Notes: generated by a model not told the origin, from the letters alone. Numbered from the stretch's first letter, positions 18,486 through 27,935 are shown. The stretch is 64,000 bases of DNA from VRUE01 sp963718775 (GCA_963718775.1 OY970377.1:1178001-1242000), one strand, 5' to 3'. Translations and numbers: made by a program.

Positions 18486-18717
18486 CTACTCGCCGCGGGA
18501 TGCTCGAATGCCCTCGACGATCTCCTCGGCGGTGATCCCGGAGGGGCCGCGCGCCCGAGCGCGAGCGAAGACATCCTCGATCGTCAGCCTGCTTGGCGAG
18601 CTCTTCGAGGTCGCGCTTGATGTAGTCGGAGAGGGAGATCCCCTCTGCGGCGGCGCGCACCTTGAGCGTCCGGTGGACGTCGTCGGGCACATTGCGGATC
18701 TGGATCATCTTGGACAT
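18486..18717 (-). CDS. FitA/VapB-like ribbon-helix-helix antitoxin (frame broken once)
   Basis: Antitoxin of about 77 residues that binds the PIN toxin and its own operator. The start MSKMIQIRNVPDDVHRTLKV and the following AAAEGISLSDYIKRDLEEL are the Arc/FitA ribbon-helix-helix pattern. One extra base in the CC at 18588-18589 shifts the frame; removing it restores LTIEDVFARARARGPSGITA and the end IRASRGE. Three in-frame ATGs (18747, 18717, 18708) are possible. The middle one is listed; family alignment would favour 18717 or 18708. Confidence 0.8.
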
Positions 18718-18750
18718 GTGGACCACATTAGGCCATGTGGCGGACATGTC
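18713..18750. promoter_or_regulatory. Palindromic operator at the vapBC promoter
   Basis: Nested inverted repeat: outer arms GACATGT (18713-18719) and ACATGTC (18744-18750), inner arms CCACAT (18723-18728) and ATGTGG (18735-18740). It covers the antitoxin start region, the expected place for toxin-antitoxin autoregulation. Binding is inferred. Confidence 0.6.
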
Positions 18751-18860
18751 TATGGCGGTTGCGTAGGGTCATGGCGGGAATCGCTGCAGGGCACGAACGC
18801 AATCGTGGTGCGCCGAATCGAAACGACCAGCGGGCGGAAGCGTGCCGGAAGGCGCGCAGT

Positions 18861-19411
18861 TCAGAAGGGCAGCGTCTCGCCGACTTCGGCGAGGGTCGGC
18901 GCGGCCTTGTCGCGCTCGCTGAGCAGCGGGTCCTCGACCGGCCACTCGACCCCGACGCCGGGGTCGTCCCAGGCGATGCCGGACTCGGTGGCGGGGTCGT
19001 AGGTGCTGGAGCAGAGGTAGGTGACGTCGGCCACCTCGCTGAGCACGGCGAAGCCGTGGCCGAAGCCGACCGGGACGAAGAGCTGGCGGTGGGCCTCGTC
19101 GTCGAGCTCGTGGCCCTCCCACTGGCCGTAGGTGGGCGAGTCGCGGCGCAGGTCGACGGCGACGTCGAAGATCTTGCCGCGCGGGCAGCGGACCAGCTTC
19201 GCCTGGCCGGGCTCGGTCTGGAAGTGCAGGCCGCGCAGGGTGCCCCTGGAGGAGCGCGAGTGGTTGTGCTGGACGAACTCGACGTCGACCCCGTGCTCGG
19301 CCCAGAGGTCGCGGCGGTAGGTCTCGACCATGAAGCCGCGCTCGTCGCCGTGGACCGTCGGCTCGAGCAGGACGACGCCGTCGAGCTTGGTCTGGCAGGC
19401 GCTCGCAGCAT
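18861..19411 (-). CDS. rmlC: dTDP-4-dehydrorhamnose 3,5-epimerase RmlC
   Basis: Third enzyme of dTDP-L-rhamnose synthesis; it epimerises C3 and C5 of dTDP-4-keto-6-deoxyglucose. The cupin core is clear: LDGVVLLEPTVHGDERGFMV, then FVQHNHSRSSRGTLRGLHFQ with the catalytic His, and VDLRRDSPTYGQW and FVPVGFGHGF. It is about 183 residues, the normal length. The first few codons from ATG 19411 are out of frame with the rest (break near 19395). The ATG overlaps the rmlB stop codon (TGATG), so the two are translationally coupled. It is the last gene of the leftward rmlA-D-B-C operon. Confidence 0.93.
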
Positions 19412-20397
19412 CAGCCGAGCGCCCTGCCGTACTGCTTTTCGTAGTACTCGCGGTACTCGCCGGAGCGGATCGGGCCCCACCACTCCTCGTTGTCGCGGTA
19501 CCACGGCACGGTCGCTCCAGCCCCTCGGCGAAGTGGACCTGGGCCTCCCAGCCGAGCTGCTCGCGCAGCTTGTCGCGAGGAGAGCGAGTAGCGACGGTCG
19601 TGGCCGGGGCGGTCGTTGACGTACTCGATCAGCGACTCGTCGCCGCCGGTCAGCTCGATCACCCGCTTGACCACCTCGATGTTCTCGCACTCGTCGGGGC
19701 CGCCGACGTTGTAGGCCTCGCCGGGCCGGCCCTTGCTCCAGCACCGTGTGGATGCCGCGGCAGAAGTCCTCGACGTAGAGCCAGTTGCGGACCTGCCGGC
19801 CGTCGCCGTAGACCGGCAGCGAGTCGCCGTGCAGGGCGTTGAGCACCATCAGCGGGATCAGCTTCTCGGGGTACTGGCGCGGGCCGTAGTTGTTGGAGCC
19901 GCGCACGATCGAGGCCTCGATGCCGTAGGTGTGGAAGTGGGCGGAGACGAGCAGGTCGCCGGCCGCCTTGGTCGCCGAGTAGGGCGAGGAGGGGTCGAGC
20001 GGCGAGGTCTCGGTGAAGGAGCCCGACTCGATCGAGCCGTAGACCTCGTCGGTGGAGACCTGCAGGTAGCGGCTCGACGCCGAGCTCGCGGGCGGCGTCG
20101 AGCAGCGTGCCGGTGCCGATCACGTGGGTGCGGGCGAAGGCGTCCTGGTCGTCGATCGAGCGGTCGACGTGGGACTCGGCGGCGAAGTTGACGACCGCGT
20201 CGCAGCCCTCCATCGCCTCGCGCACGACCTCCGGGTCCTCGATCGCGCCGACGACCAGCTCGGTCCCCTCGGGCAGGTTCTCGCGCCGGCCGGCGTAGGT
20301 GAGCTTGTCGAGCACCCGCACCTCGTGCTCGCTCGCCGACCAGGCGCACGTAGGTGGAGCCGATGAAGCCGGCGGCGCCGGTGACGAGGAGCTTCAT
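19411..20397 (-). CDS. rmlB: dTDP-glucose 4,6-dehydratase RmlB (frame broken)
   Basis: Second enzyme of the rhamnose pathway, an extended SDR using NAD. The pieces in order are MKLLVTGAAGFIGSTYVRLV (NAD-binding GxxGxxG), RVLDKLTYAGRRENLPEGTE, VVNFAAESHVDRSI, YLQVSTDEVYG, SPYSATKAAGDLLV (catalytic YxxxK) and NNYGPRQYPEKLIPLMVLNA. The C-terminus is EWWGPIRSGEYREYYEKQYG. The frame breaks near 20340, at 20071 (one extra base in a GG), near 19735 and in 19510-19580. All pieces are highly conserved, so errors in the sequence are likely. It overlaps rmlD upstream and rmlC downstream. Confidence 0.93.
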
Positions 20398-21251
20398 GCG
20401 CTGCCTCCTTCTCGGCGGAGCGCTGGGACAGGTAGGCGGCGAGGCCGTCCTGCCAGGAGCGGCAGCTCGATCGCGTGCTCGCGCTGGCTGGTCAGGGCCG
20501 AGTAGGCGGGGCGGGGCGCCGGGCGGCCGAGCATCTCGGTGGTCGCCGAGAGCACCCGGCACTCGACCTTGGCCTGCTCGAAGATCTCGCGGGCGAAGTC
20601 GTACCAGGAGCAGGCGCCCGCCGGCGGCCATGTGGTGGATGCCGAACTCGATCCCCTCGATCAGGCGGACGATGCCGTAGGCGAGGTGCCAGGTGTAGGT
20701 CGGCGAGCCGACCTGGTCGCGCACGACGAGGACCTCGTTCTGGGTCGAGGCGAGGCGCAGCATCGTCTCGACGAAGTTGGAGCCGCCGATGCCGAAGAGC
20801 CAGGAGGAGCGGACGACGAAGTGGCGCTTGTTGGCGGCCGCGGTCGCCTCCTCGCCGGCCAGCTTGGTGCGGCCGTAGGCGGAGAGCGGCGCCGTCTGGT
20901 CGGTTTCGACGTAGGGCGGCGCCCTTGGCGCCGTCGAAGACGTAGTCGCTGGAGACGTAGACGACGCAGGCGCCGACGCGGCGGCCGCCGCGGCGACGTT
21001 GCCGGCGCCCTGCGCCGTTGATCGCCATCGCCGCCTGCTCGGACTCCTCGGCGCCGTCGACGTCGGTCCAGGCGGCGCAGTTGATCACCACGTCGGGCCG
21101 CTCCAGCTCGAACTTCGCCGCTGACGGTCGCCTCGTCGGCGATGTCGAGCTCGGTGTGGCCGAAGCCGACCACGTCGTGGCCGGCGTTGCCGGCGGCGAG
21201 CATGACGTCGCGGCCGAGCATCCCGCCGGCTCCTGTGACGAGGACCTTCAT
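20394..21251 (-). CDS. rmlD: dTDP-4-dehydrorhamnose reductase RmlD (frame broken)
   Basis: Last enzyme of the pathway, reducing dTDP-4-keto-L-rhamnose with NAD(P)H. Recognisable pieces across frames are MKVLVTGAGGMLGRDVMLAA, VVGFGHTELDIADEATV, VINCAAWTDVDGAEESEQAA, VVYVSSDYVFDG, YGRTKLAGEEA (catalytic YxxxK) and QVGSPTYTWHLAYGIVRLIE. The frame breaks at several sites, including about 21110, 21010, 20925 and 20615. The stop at 20394-20396 overlaps the rmlB ATG (ATGA) when the last break is corrected. Expected length is about 285 residues. Confidence 0.9.
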
Positions 21252-21328
21252 CTAGTCAGCAACGATCTGGACTTCGAACTCTTGCACGGGCCCCCACTGG
21301 ACGATGGTGGCTCTCCACGAAGACTTCA

Positions 21329-22405
21329 TCAGATGATCTTGATCTCGGACTTGTCGCCGACCAGCATCCGCAGCGTCTTCGGCATGCCGTCGCTGCGGGT
21401 CAGCTTGACTTCGCGGCCGAGCAGGCTCGCCTCCATGCGGGTGCCGAGGTCCTCGACGACGGAGCCGGCGAGGATGATCGAGTGCTCGACTTCGGAGCGG
21501 CGCACGCAGACGTCGTCGCCGATCGAGGTGTAGGGGCCGACGTAGGCGTCCTCGATGCGGGCGCCGGCGCCGATCACGGCCGGGCCGCGCACGACCGAGC
21601 CCTTCACGACCGCGCCCGGCTCGACCACGACGCGACCCTCGACCTTCGAGCCCTCGTCGACCTCGCCCTCGATCCGGGTCTCGATCTCCTCGAGCACGAG
21701 CCGGTTGGCCTCGAGCATGTCGGCGAGCTGGCCGGTGTCCTTCCACCAGCCGCTGACGACCTCCGAGCGCACGGCCTTGCCCTCCTCGATCAGGCTCTGG
21801 ATCGCCTCGGTGATCTCCAGCTCGCCGCGCCAGGAGGGCTCGAGGGCGCGGGCGGCGTCGAAGATCGGCGGCGCGAAGAGGTAGACGCCGACCAGGGCGA
21901 GGTTCGACGGCGGGTCTTTGGGCTTCTCGATCAGGCGCACGATCCGCTCGCCGTCGAGCTCGGCGACTCCGTAGGACTGCGGGTCGTCGACCGGCGTGAG
22001 CAGGATCAGCGCGTCGGGTTCCTCGGCGCGGAAGGTGGCGACGAGGCCGCGCAGGCCGTCGGCGAGCAGGTTGTCGCCGAGGTACATGACGAAGGGCGAG
22101 CCGCCGATGAACTCCTCCGCGGTGAGCACCGCGTGGGCGAGCCCGGCGGGCTTGTCCTGGACGATGTAGGTGATCTCGGCGCCGAAGGCCGAGCCGTCGC
22201 CGGCCGCCTCGCGGATCTCCTCGCCGGTCTCCGGGGCGATGATGATGCCGATCTCGGTGACGCCGGCATCGACCAGCGCCTCGATCCCGTAGAAGAGCAC
22301 GGGCTTGTTGGCGACGGGCACCAGTTGCTTCGCCGAGGTGTGGGTGATCGGGCGCAGCCGCGTCCCGGCCCCGCCGGAGAGGATCAGGCCTTTGAGGTCT
22401 TGCAC
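21329..22405 (-). CDS. rmlA: Glucose-1-phosphate thymidylyltransferase RmlA, long form with beta-helix
   Basis: First enzyme of dTDP-L-rhamnose synthesis: dTTP plus glucose-1-phosphate gives dTDP-glucose. 358 residues, intact. The nucleotidyltransferase signature LSGGAGTRLRPITHTSAKQL is at residue 9, with LGDNLLADGLRG and the sugar-binding LIEKPKDPPSNLALVGVYLF. The last 110 residues form a left-handed beta-helix of hexapeptide repeats (VEPGAVVKGSVVRGPAVIGA), making this the long RmlA class seen in actinobacteria and archaea, not the 290-residue enterobacterial form. It heads the rml operon; 77 nt separate it from rmlD. It is divergent from the GT2 gene at 22435. Confidence 0.95.
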   Translation of the reverse strand: MQDLKGLILSGGAGTRLRPITHTSAKQLVPVANKPVLFYGIEALVDAGVTEIGIIIAPETGEEIREAAGDGSAFGAEITYIVQDKPAGLAHAVLTAEEFIGGSPFVMYLGDNLLADGLRGLVATFRAEEPDALILLTPVDDPQSYGVAELDGERIVRLIEKPKDPPSNLALVGVYLFAPPIFDAARALEPSWRGELEITEAIQSLIEEGKAVRSEVVSGWWKDTGQLADMLEANRLVLEEIETRIEGEVDEGSKVEGRVVVEPGAVVKGSVVRGPAVIGAGARIEDAYVGPYTSIGDDVCVRRSEVEHSIILAGSVVEDLGTRMEASLLGREVKLTRSDGMPKTLRMLVGDKSEIKII

Positions 22406-22434
22406 GTGGCGGGAAGGCTATCGTCGCGCCGACT

Positions 22435-23260
22435 ATGAGCCGGGGCGCCCCACCGATCGCAATCGATGTCGCAATCGTCAACTGGAATACCGCCGCGGCG
22501 GCGCTGGCGGCGGCGGACGCCTACCTCGGCCTCCGAGGGCGTCGAAACGAGGGTGACGATCGTCGACAACGACTCGCGACCCGAGCAGCGGGACCTGCTG
22601 CGCGAAGGCTGCCCGACCGGCGTGCGTCTCGACCTCAGCGAGGAGAACCTCGGCTACGGCAGGGCCGCCAACCGCGCCCTTCGCGACGGCAGCGGCGAGC
22701 TGGTCTGCGTCAGCAACGCCGACGTCCTGCCCGAGCCCGGTGCGCTGGCGGCGCTCGCCGCGTTGGCAAACCAGGAGCCGAAGGCGGGCATGGTCGGCCC
22801 GGTGTTCGGCAGCGACACCGACCGCTACCACGCGGCCCTGCCGGGAGCGGCGACGATGCTGGTGCGGATCTTCGCCGGCTCCTTTGGCGGGCGGCCCCAG
22901 CCGAGCCCGGCGGCGGCCGAGACGGTCGAGGTCGGCCAGCCGTCCGGGGCCTGCTTCGTCGTGCGGCGCGAGCTCTGGCGGCAGGTCGGCGGCTTCGACG
23001 AGGGCTTCTTCCTCTGGTACGAGGACGTCGACCTGGCCAAGCGACTTCACGACTCCGGCCACCGCAACCTCGTCACCGGCTCGGCCCGGGTCGGCCACAT
23101 CGGCGCCGAGGCCTTCGCCCAGATCGACCCGCAGCGCCAACAGGCGATCCGCCTGCGCTCGGTCGAGCGCTACATTCGGCTCCACCACCGCCGCGTCGCT
23201 CCAATCGCCGCGCCGCTACTTAGGCTCTCTCGACGCCTTAGAGCGGGCGGCGCCAGATGA
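22435..23260 (+). CDS. GT2 family glycosyltransferase (one frame break near start)
   Basis: Inverting GT-A enzyme of about 274 residues. It starts MSRGAPPIAIDVAIVNWNTA. One extra base near 22525 shifts the frame, after which it reads EGVETRVTIVDNDSRPEQRD, NLGYGRAANRAL, SNADVLPEPG, PSGACFVVRRELWRQVGGFD and EDVDLAKRLHDSG. This is the pattern of rhamnosyl- or galactofuranosyl-like GT2 enzymes. It overlaps the next GT2 gene by 4 nt (ATGA) and is divergent from rmlA, whose product pathway may supply its donor. The donor and acceptor are inferred only from context. Confidence 0.85.
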
Positions 23261-24171
23261 ACTCCCTTTCGGTCGTCATACCAACCAAGGATCGTGCTCC
23301 AGCGCTGGCGAGGACGCTGGCTGCGCTGGAAGCGCAGCAGGCCGGCGGCGCGCAGATCGAGGCGATCGTCGTCGACAACGGCTCCAGCGACGGAACCGTG
23401 GCGCAGGTGAAGGACCGCGCCGCGAGCGCCGCGATCCCGATCCAGCTGCTCGAGCGGCCCGAGGGAGGGCCGGCGACGGCTCGCAACGCCGCCGTCGAGG
23501 CGGCCGGCGGCGAGCTGCTCCTCTTTCTCGGCGACGACACCGAGCCCGAGGACGCCGGCCTGCTGCGCGCCCATCTCGACCTGCACGCGGCGCGGCCAGA
23601 GGAGGCCTACGGGGTGCTCGGCCGGATCACCTGGAGCCCGCGCGGCCCGGTGACGCCCTTCATGCGCTGGCTGGAGAACGGCGGGCCCCAGTTCCACTAC
23701 TGCGACCTCGACCCCGGCCCGGTCGATGCCGCCAGCTACTTCTACAGCTCGCACGCCTCGGTCAAGCGCTCGTTCTTCGAGCGCGTCGGCGGCTTCGACG
23801 AGCGCTTCCCCACCGCCGCGGTGGAGGACACCGAGCTCGGCGTACGCCTCGCCGACGCCGGCCTGGAGCTCGACTACCACCCCGAGCTGCTCGTCCTCCA
23901 CGACCACCCCACGACCCCGGCGCAGTCACTGCGCCGCTCGGTCGCCGTCGGCCGCTCGGCCGCTCTCTACAACCGCCTGCGGCCAGAGCGTCCTCATCCG
24001 GGCGTGCAGGCTCCGCAGGGGCTCGCCTGGTCGCTCGTACGTGGCACGGCGCCGCTGCTCGGCGCGCTCGCCCGCCTACCGCTGCCAAAGGGCCTGCGCG
24101 AGCGCGTCTGGCTGGCGATGACCCGGGGTGGCTACGCCCGCGGCTACCGCCTGGGGGCGGAGGCTCGATGA
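23257..24171 (+). CDS. GT2 family glycosyltransferase
   Basis: 304-residue GT-A enzyme, intact. The N-terminal nucleotide-binding region is SLSVVIPTKDRAPALARTLA with VVDNGSSDGTVAQVKDRA. The metal-binding acidic motif is FLGDDTEPEDAGLL, and the acceptor-side motif is FFERVGGFDERF with the catalytic EDTELGVRLADAG. It starts at an ATG overlapping the previous stop and ends at a TGA overlapping the polymerase start, so three genes are translationally coupled. It presumably adds one sugar to the lipid-linked repeat unit. The sugar is unknown. Confidence 0.88.
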   Translation: MNSLSVVIPTKDRAPALARTLAALEAQQAGGAQIEAIVVDNGSSDGTVAQVKDRAASAAIPIQLLERPEGGPATARNAAVEAAGGELLLFLGDDTEPEDAGLLRAHLDLHAARPEEAYGVLGRITWSPRGPVTPFMRWLENGGPQFHYCDLDPGPVDAASYFYSSHASVKRSFFERVGGFDERFPTAAVEDTELGVRLADAGLELDYHPELLVLHDHPTTPAQSLRRSVAVGRSAALYNRLRPERPHPGVQAPQGLAWSLVRGTAPLLGALARLPLPKGLRERVWLAMTRGGYARGYRLGAEAR

Positions 24172-26423
24172 GAGCCGCTCTGCGCCTCAACACCTCGCTG
24201 CTCTCGCCGCTGCTGCTCTTCCCGCTGATCTGGGTTCTGACGGCGTTGCTGGCCCAGGTCCACCTTCTCGAGGTCCAGGGCGCCTGGTCCACGGTGATGG
24301 TCGCCGTCGTCGTCGCCGTTCCCCTGGCGTTCATCGCCGGCGGCCTGATCGGCGAGGGCATCGCCCTGGCAACGACGTCGGCTTCCGCCGCTCGATCGGG
24401 GATGCGGATCTCCGAGCGGACCTTCCGCCGCGTCCTGGTCGCGCTGGTCGCGATCGGCCTGCTCGAGCTGGCTCACCAGATCGTCAAGGCCGGCACCATC
24501 CCCCTGCTCAGCGGCAGCATCGACAGCGCCCGCTTCTCACAGGGCGGCCCGACCATCCTGCTGGTCGACCTGCTCACCGTCGCGGTGATCGTCGCCCTGG
24601 TCAAGCCGCGCAACCCGTTCGCCCGCGAGTCCCGCTTCGAGCTGGTCACCGCGGTGATCGCCCTCGGCGCCTTCAGCCTCCAGGCCGGTCGCGGCAACGT
24701 GGTCCTGCCGGTGATCGTCGCGATCATCGCCCGCTGGCTCTACTGGGGACGGCCCAGCCCGTACCTGCTGACCACCGGAGGCCTGCTCGCCTTCTTCGCC
24801 ATCTGCTTCGGCTTCTACCTGCGCGTCTACCAGCATCCGACGACCCCCTTCGAGGCGGAACTCTTCAGCGAGATCCTGCCGCCGCTGCCCTTCATCGTCA
24901 AGCCGCTGATCCCGCTCTACCTGGCGCTGACGACCAACTTCGTCGCCCTGGCGGGAATAGTCGAACACTTCCCCACCGTCGCGCCGTTCGGCCACGGCGC
25001 CTACGACGCCGTGGCGCTCGATCGATTCGTCTCGATCTCCAAGAGCGTCAGCGAGGTCTCCGACGCGCGCACGCCCCCCTGGGTGACGAGCACGGTCGCG
25101 GGGTCCTTCTGGGCGGACGGCGGCTTTGCCGTGCTCATACCCGGCGTGGCGGCAACCGGCGTGCTCTCGGCCGGCGCTTTCGCCGCCGCGAAAAGGACCC
25201 TCTCGTTCCGCTGGTCTCTGGTCTCCGCCTACCTGCTCTTCGTCGCCGTCTTCGGCCTCTACACGAACTTCTGGACCCAGCACATCGACTGGCTCCTGGT
25301 GGCGCCGCTGCTGCTCGTCTTTGGAGCCTTCGCCGAGGATCCGCAGTCGCCGCCCGGCGTCGTCGGTGTTGCATGGGGCAAGATCCGGCGGATGAGCGCT
25401 CGCGGATCGGTCTCGCCACCACCCCCTGTCGAGCAGGTCGATGCTGAGAACGAGGCCGCGCCCGCCAAGAAGCAGAAGCCGCCCGTCAAGGCGATAGTCC
25501 TCTCCGGAGTAGCGGCGATCGCCGCTCTCCTCGTCGCCGGGCTGATCGTCCAGCGCACGCTGCCCGAACCGTTCCCGCTGGTTCGCACGATGGCGCTGCC
25601 GGGGTCGATCGCCCGGGCAGACACGATCTTCACCGATAGCGGGCGGGGCTCCGACAACACGCAGATCCGCTGGACGAACCGCTCCGGCCGCGTCGTCACG
25701 CTGAGCACGTTCGATCCGGTCACGCAGAAGACCACCCGCACCAGCTTCCGCGCCTCCGGCCTTCCTGGCAAGACCTTCTACGACGTCGGCTCCTGGCTGC
25801 CGATGGCGATCCCGGCGATCTTCGAAATCCAGCAGGCGCCCAGGAAGCTCTTCGTGACCGTGCGCCGCAGCGACAACGGCGCGGTGGTGCGGCGGTACTC
25901 GAGGACCCTCAACGCGCCCAGCCCTGGCGTCACCCGCAGCTACGAAATCGGCTCCTACGACGCGCCGCGGGCCGACCTCTTCATGGTCGATCGAGGTCTG
26001 GCCACCACGCGTGCCCGGCTGAGCATCCTCTCCGGCGAGACGGGCTTCCGGGGCCAGGTCTACGGCACGATGCTCCCCTTCCGCGGAGCGAAGCCGGACC
26101 GCTGGTCGCTCGGCATCGGCGAACTCGCCGGCAAAGTGACCGTTCCGGGCGAGAAACCCGCCACGCCCCGGCCCGACCTCTTCCTGGTCGAGCGAGACCC
26201 CAGTCAGGAGCACGCGAGCCTGAAGGTGCTCGCCGGCGAGGAAAACTACGTGGGCTTCGCCTACCAGCGCGACATCGACGAGCCGGGTGACCTGCCGCCG
26301 AGCCGCCTGTTCCTGCAGGGATCCTGGATCGGGGCCCCCTCGATCTTCGAGGTCGTCCGCGACGCGCCGGACGGGCCGCAACTGAAGATCTTCGACATCC
26401 AACCGCCAGCGGGCTACCTATAG
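24168..26423 (+). CDS. Wzy-like oligosaccharide repeat-unit polymerase with large extracytoplasmic domain
   Basis: 751-residue membrane protein. About residues 1-394 hold roughly ten hydrophobic helices, with the arrangement of O-antigen/oligosaccharide repeat polymerases (RISERTFRRVLVALVAIGLL, then LQAGRGNVVLPVIVAIIARW, GFYLRVYQHPTTP, and the loop SVSEVSDARTPPWVTSTVAG with FWADGGFA). A proline-rich cytosolic linker follows, then one more transmembrane helix near 443-464 (IVLSGVAAIAALLVAGLIVQ) and a soluble domain of about 285 residues of unknown fold, probably outside the cell. ATG 24168 overlaps the previous stop codon. The polymerase role is inferred from the neighbours (Wzx, GTs) and topology. 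The extra domain is unusual. Confidence 0.75.
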   Translation: MRAALRLNTSLLSPLLLFPLIWVLTALLAQVHLLEVQGAWSTVMVAVVVAVPLAFIAGGLIGEGIALATTSASAARSGMRISERTFRRVLVALVAIGLLELAHQIVKAGTIPLLSGSIDSARFSQGGPTILLVDLLTVAVIVALVKPRNPFARESRFELVTAVIALGAFSLQAGRGNVVLPVIVAIIARWLYWGRPSPYLLTTGGLLAFFAICFGFYLRVYQHPTTPFEAELFSEILPPLPFIVKPLIPLYLALTTNFVALAGIVEHFPTVAPFGHGAYDAVALDRFVSISKSVSEVSDARTPPWVTSTVAGSFWADGGFAVLIPGVAATGVLSAGAFAAAKRTLSFRWSLVSAYLLFVAVFGLYTNFWTQHIDWLLVAPLLLVFGAFAEDPQSPPGVVGVAWGKIRRMSARGSVSPPPPVEQVDAENEAAPAKKQKPPVKAIVLSGVAAIAALLVAGLIVQRTLPEPFPLVRTMALPGSIARADTIFTDSGRGSDNTQIRWTNRSGRVVTLSTFDPVTQKTTRTSFRASGLPGKTFYDVGSWLPMAIPAIFEIQQAPRKLFVTVRRSDNGAVVRRYSRTLNAPSPGVTRSYEIGSYDAPRADLFMVDRGLATTRARLSILSGETGFRGQVYGTMLPFRGAKPDRWSLGIGELAGKVTVPGEKPATPRPDLFLVERDPSQEHASLKVLAGEENYVGFAYQRDIDEPGDLPPSRLFLQGSWIGAPSIFEVVRDAPDGPQLKIFDIQPPAGYL

Positions 26424-26506
26424 AGACTCCGGGCGGAGACCCAGAGCAGTTCGAGGCGGCCCAACCCGCACAGCCGGGGCCGCTGGGAGTCACCGCGGCG
26501 CGCGGG

Positions 26507-27904
26507 GTGGGCGTCCTAGTCGGCCGCACGCTGGGGCTCCAGCTCCTCACTGCCGGCGTCACGGTCCTCCTCGCCCGGCTCCTCACGCCGGCCGACTACG
26601 GCCTCTTCGCGATCGCCCTCGCCGTCCAGCTGGTCGGCCAGCGCGCCGCCGAGCTCGGCCTGCCGGCGGCGCTGGTCCAGATGGAGGAGGCACCGTCGGA
26701 GCGGCTCCAGTCAGCCGTCGCCGGGGTGCTGCTGCTCACCTCGGTGGCGCTCGCGGGCCTGCTGCTGCTGGCCGCCTTCGTCATCGCCCCGGCGATCGGA
26801 GCCGACAGCCTCACCCTCGAAGTCATCGCCGTGTCCTGTGCCGCGATACCCCTCTATGGGATGCGGGCGATGCCGATGACGCTGATGGAGCGCGAGCTCC
26901 GCTTCGGTCGCGTGGCGATCGTCGAGACCGCCGACACCCTTGTCTTCAACGGCTTTGCCCTGGCCGGAGCGTTCGCCGGCCTCGGCGCCTTCAGCCTCGC
27001 CGGCGCGGTCCCCGCCGGCGGGCTCGCCGGAGCCATCACCGCCTGGGCGATCCAGCCCTTCTACCGCCGCCCCAGCATCGATCTCGACCCAATCCGGCCC
27101 CTCGCCAGGTTTGGCCTGAAGGTGAGTGTCCTGCAGGGTGTGAACCTGACCCGAGAGCTCGGCTTCGTCGTCATCGTCGCCGCCGTCGGGGGCACGGCCG
27201 CCGCCGGCTTCTACGGCATGGCGAAGCGACTCTTCTCCTTCCCGATCGCGCTCACCTCGGCCGTCTTCCGCGTCTCCTTCCCGGCGCTCTCACGCGATGC
27301 GGGACTGCGTCCGGGGCGAGCGGCCAAAGTCGCCGCCTACACCGCGCTCGCGGCGGGCTTGCCGCTTGCCCTCGTCGCCGGCGCGATCCAGCCCTTCATC
27401 GCCGTCGTGCTCGGCGACGAATGGCTGCCGACCACCGACATCGTGCTGATCGGATCGCTGGCGATGATGCTGACGGCGAGCGCCAACGCGACGATGTTCA
27501 GCTTCAGCCTGGCCGAGGGCAGGGCCAACGTCCCGCTGATCGCCTCGATCGTCGAAACGGCCGTCGCCTTCCTGCTGGCGGCGACGCTGACCGCTTCGCT
27601 CGGCGAGGCGGGCATCGGCCTGGCGCTCACCATCTCGACCCTCGCCGCCACGGTGGCTCTGGCGCTGGGCACTCACCCTCAGCTGCGTCGCGCGCTCATT
27701 CCCGTCGCCAAGGCGAGCCTGGTCGCCGCCGCGGCGGCGGCTGTCGCCCAGTGGCTCGACTTCCCCGAGAACCTCGGTGGCCTGTTCGCCTCGCTCGGCG
27801 TCGTCTCCGTCGTCTGGCTGGCGCTCGAGGTGGCTTTTTCCCGGGCCGAGCTGGCGCGCCTGGTCGAGCTGGCGCGCCCGGTGCTGCGCCGCCGTTCCGC
27901 GTAG
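26507..27904 (+). CDS. Wzx-type polysaccharide flippase (MOP superfamily)
   Basis: 465-residue polytopic protein with 12-14 predicted helices. The start resembles Wzx/RfbX: LLTAGVTVLLARLLTPADYG followed by LFAIALAVQ, and the middle has RPLARFGLKVSVLQGVN. It translocates undecaprenyl-linked repeat units across the membrane. The listed GTG gives a slightly short N-terminus; an in-frame region back to 26424 has no ATG, GTG or TTG but looks coding (PLGVTAARG), so the true start may be a rarer codon. It follows the Wzy-like gene by 83 nt, as expected in a Wzx/Wzy locus. Confidence 0.87.
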   Translation: MGVLVGRTLGLQLLTAGVTVLLARLLTPADYGLFAIALAVQLVGQRAAELGLPAALVQMEEAPSERLQSAVAGVLLLTSVALAGLLLLAAFVIAPAIGADSLTLEVIAVSCAAIPLYGMRAMPMTLMERELRFGRVAIVETADTLVFNGFALAGAFAGLGAFSLAGAVPAGGLAGAITAWAIQPFYRRPSIDLDPIRPLARFGLKVSVLQGVNLTRELGFVVIVAAVGGTAAAGFYGMAKRLFSFPIALTSAVFRVSFPALSRDAGLRPGRAAKVAAYTALAAGLPLALVAGAIQPFIAVVLGDEWLPTTDIVLIGSLAMMLTASANATMFSFSLAEGRANVPLIASIVETAVAFLLAATLTASLGEAGIGLALTISTLAATVALALGTHPQLRRALIPVAKASLVAAAAAAVAQWLDFPENLGGLFASLGVVSVVWLALEVAFSRAELARLVELARPVLRRRSA

Positions 27905-27935
27905 TCTGCCCCGGCGTCCGAGAGCGCACCGTGCG

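Noticed and set aside
24537..26402. 621-residue reverse-strand open frame opposite the Wzy-like gene
   Set aside because: High-GC shadow with Arg/Asp/Glu/Gly-rich low-complexity sequence and no motif; the forward frame has clear helices and overlaps neighbours by ATGA.
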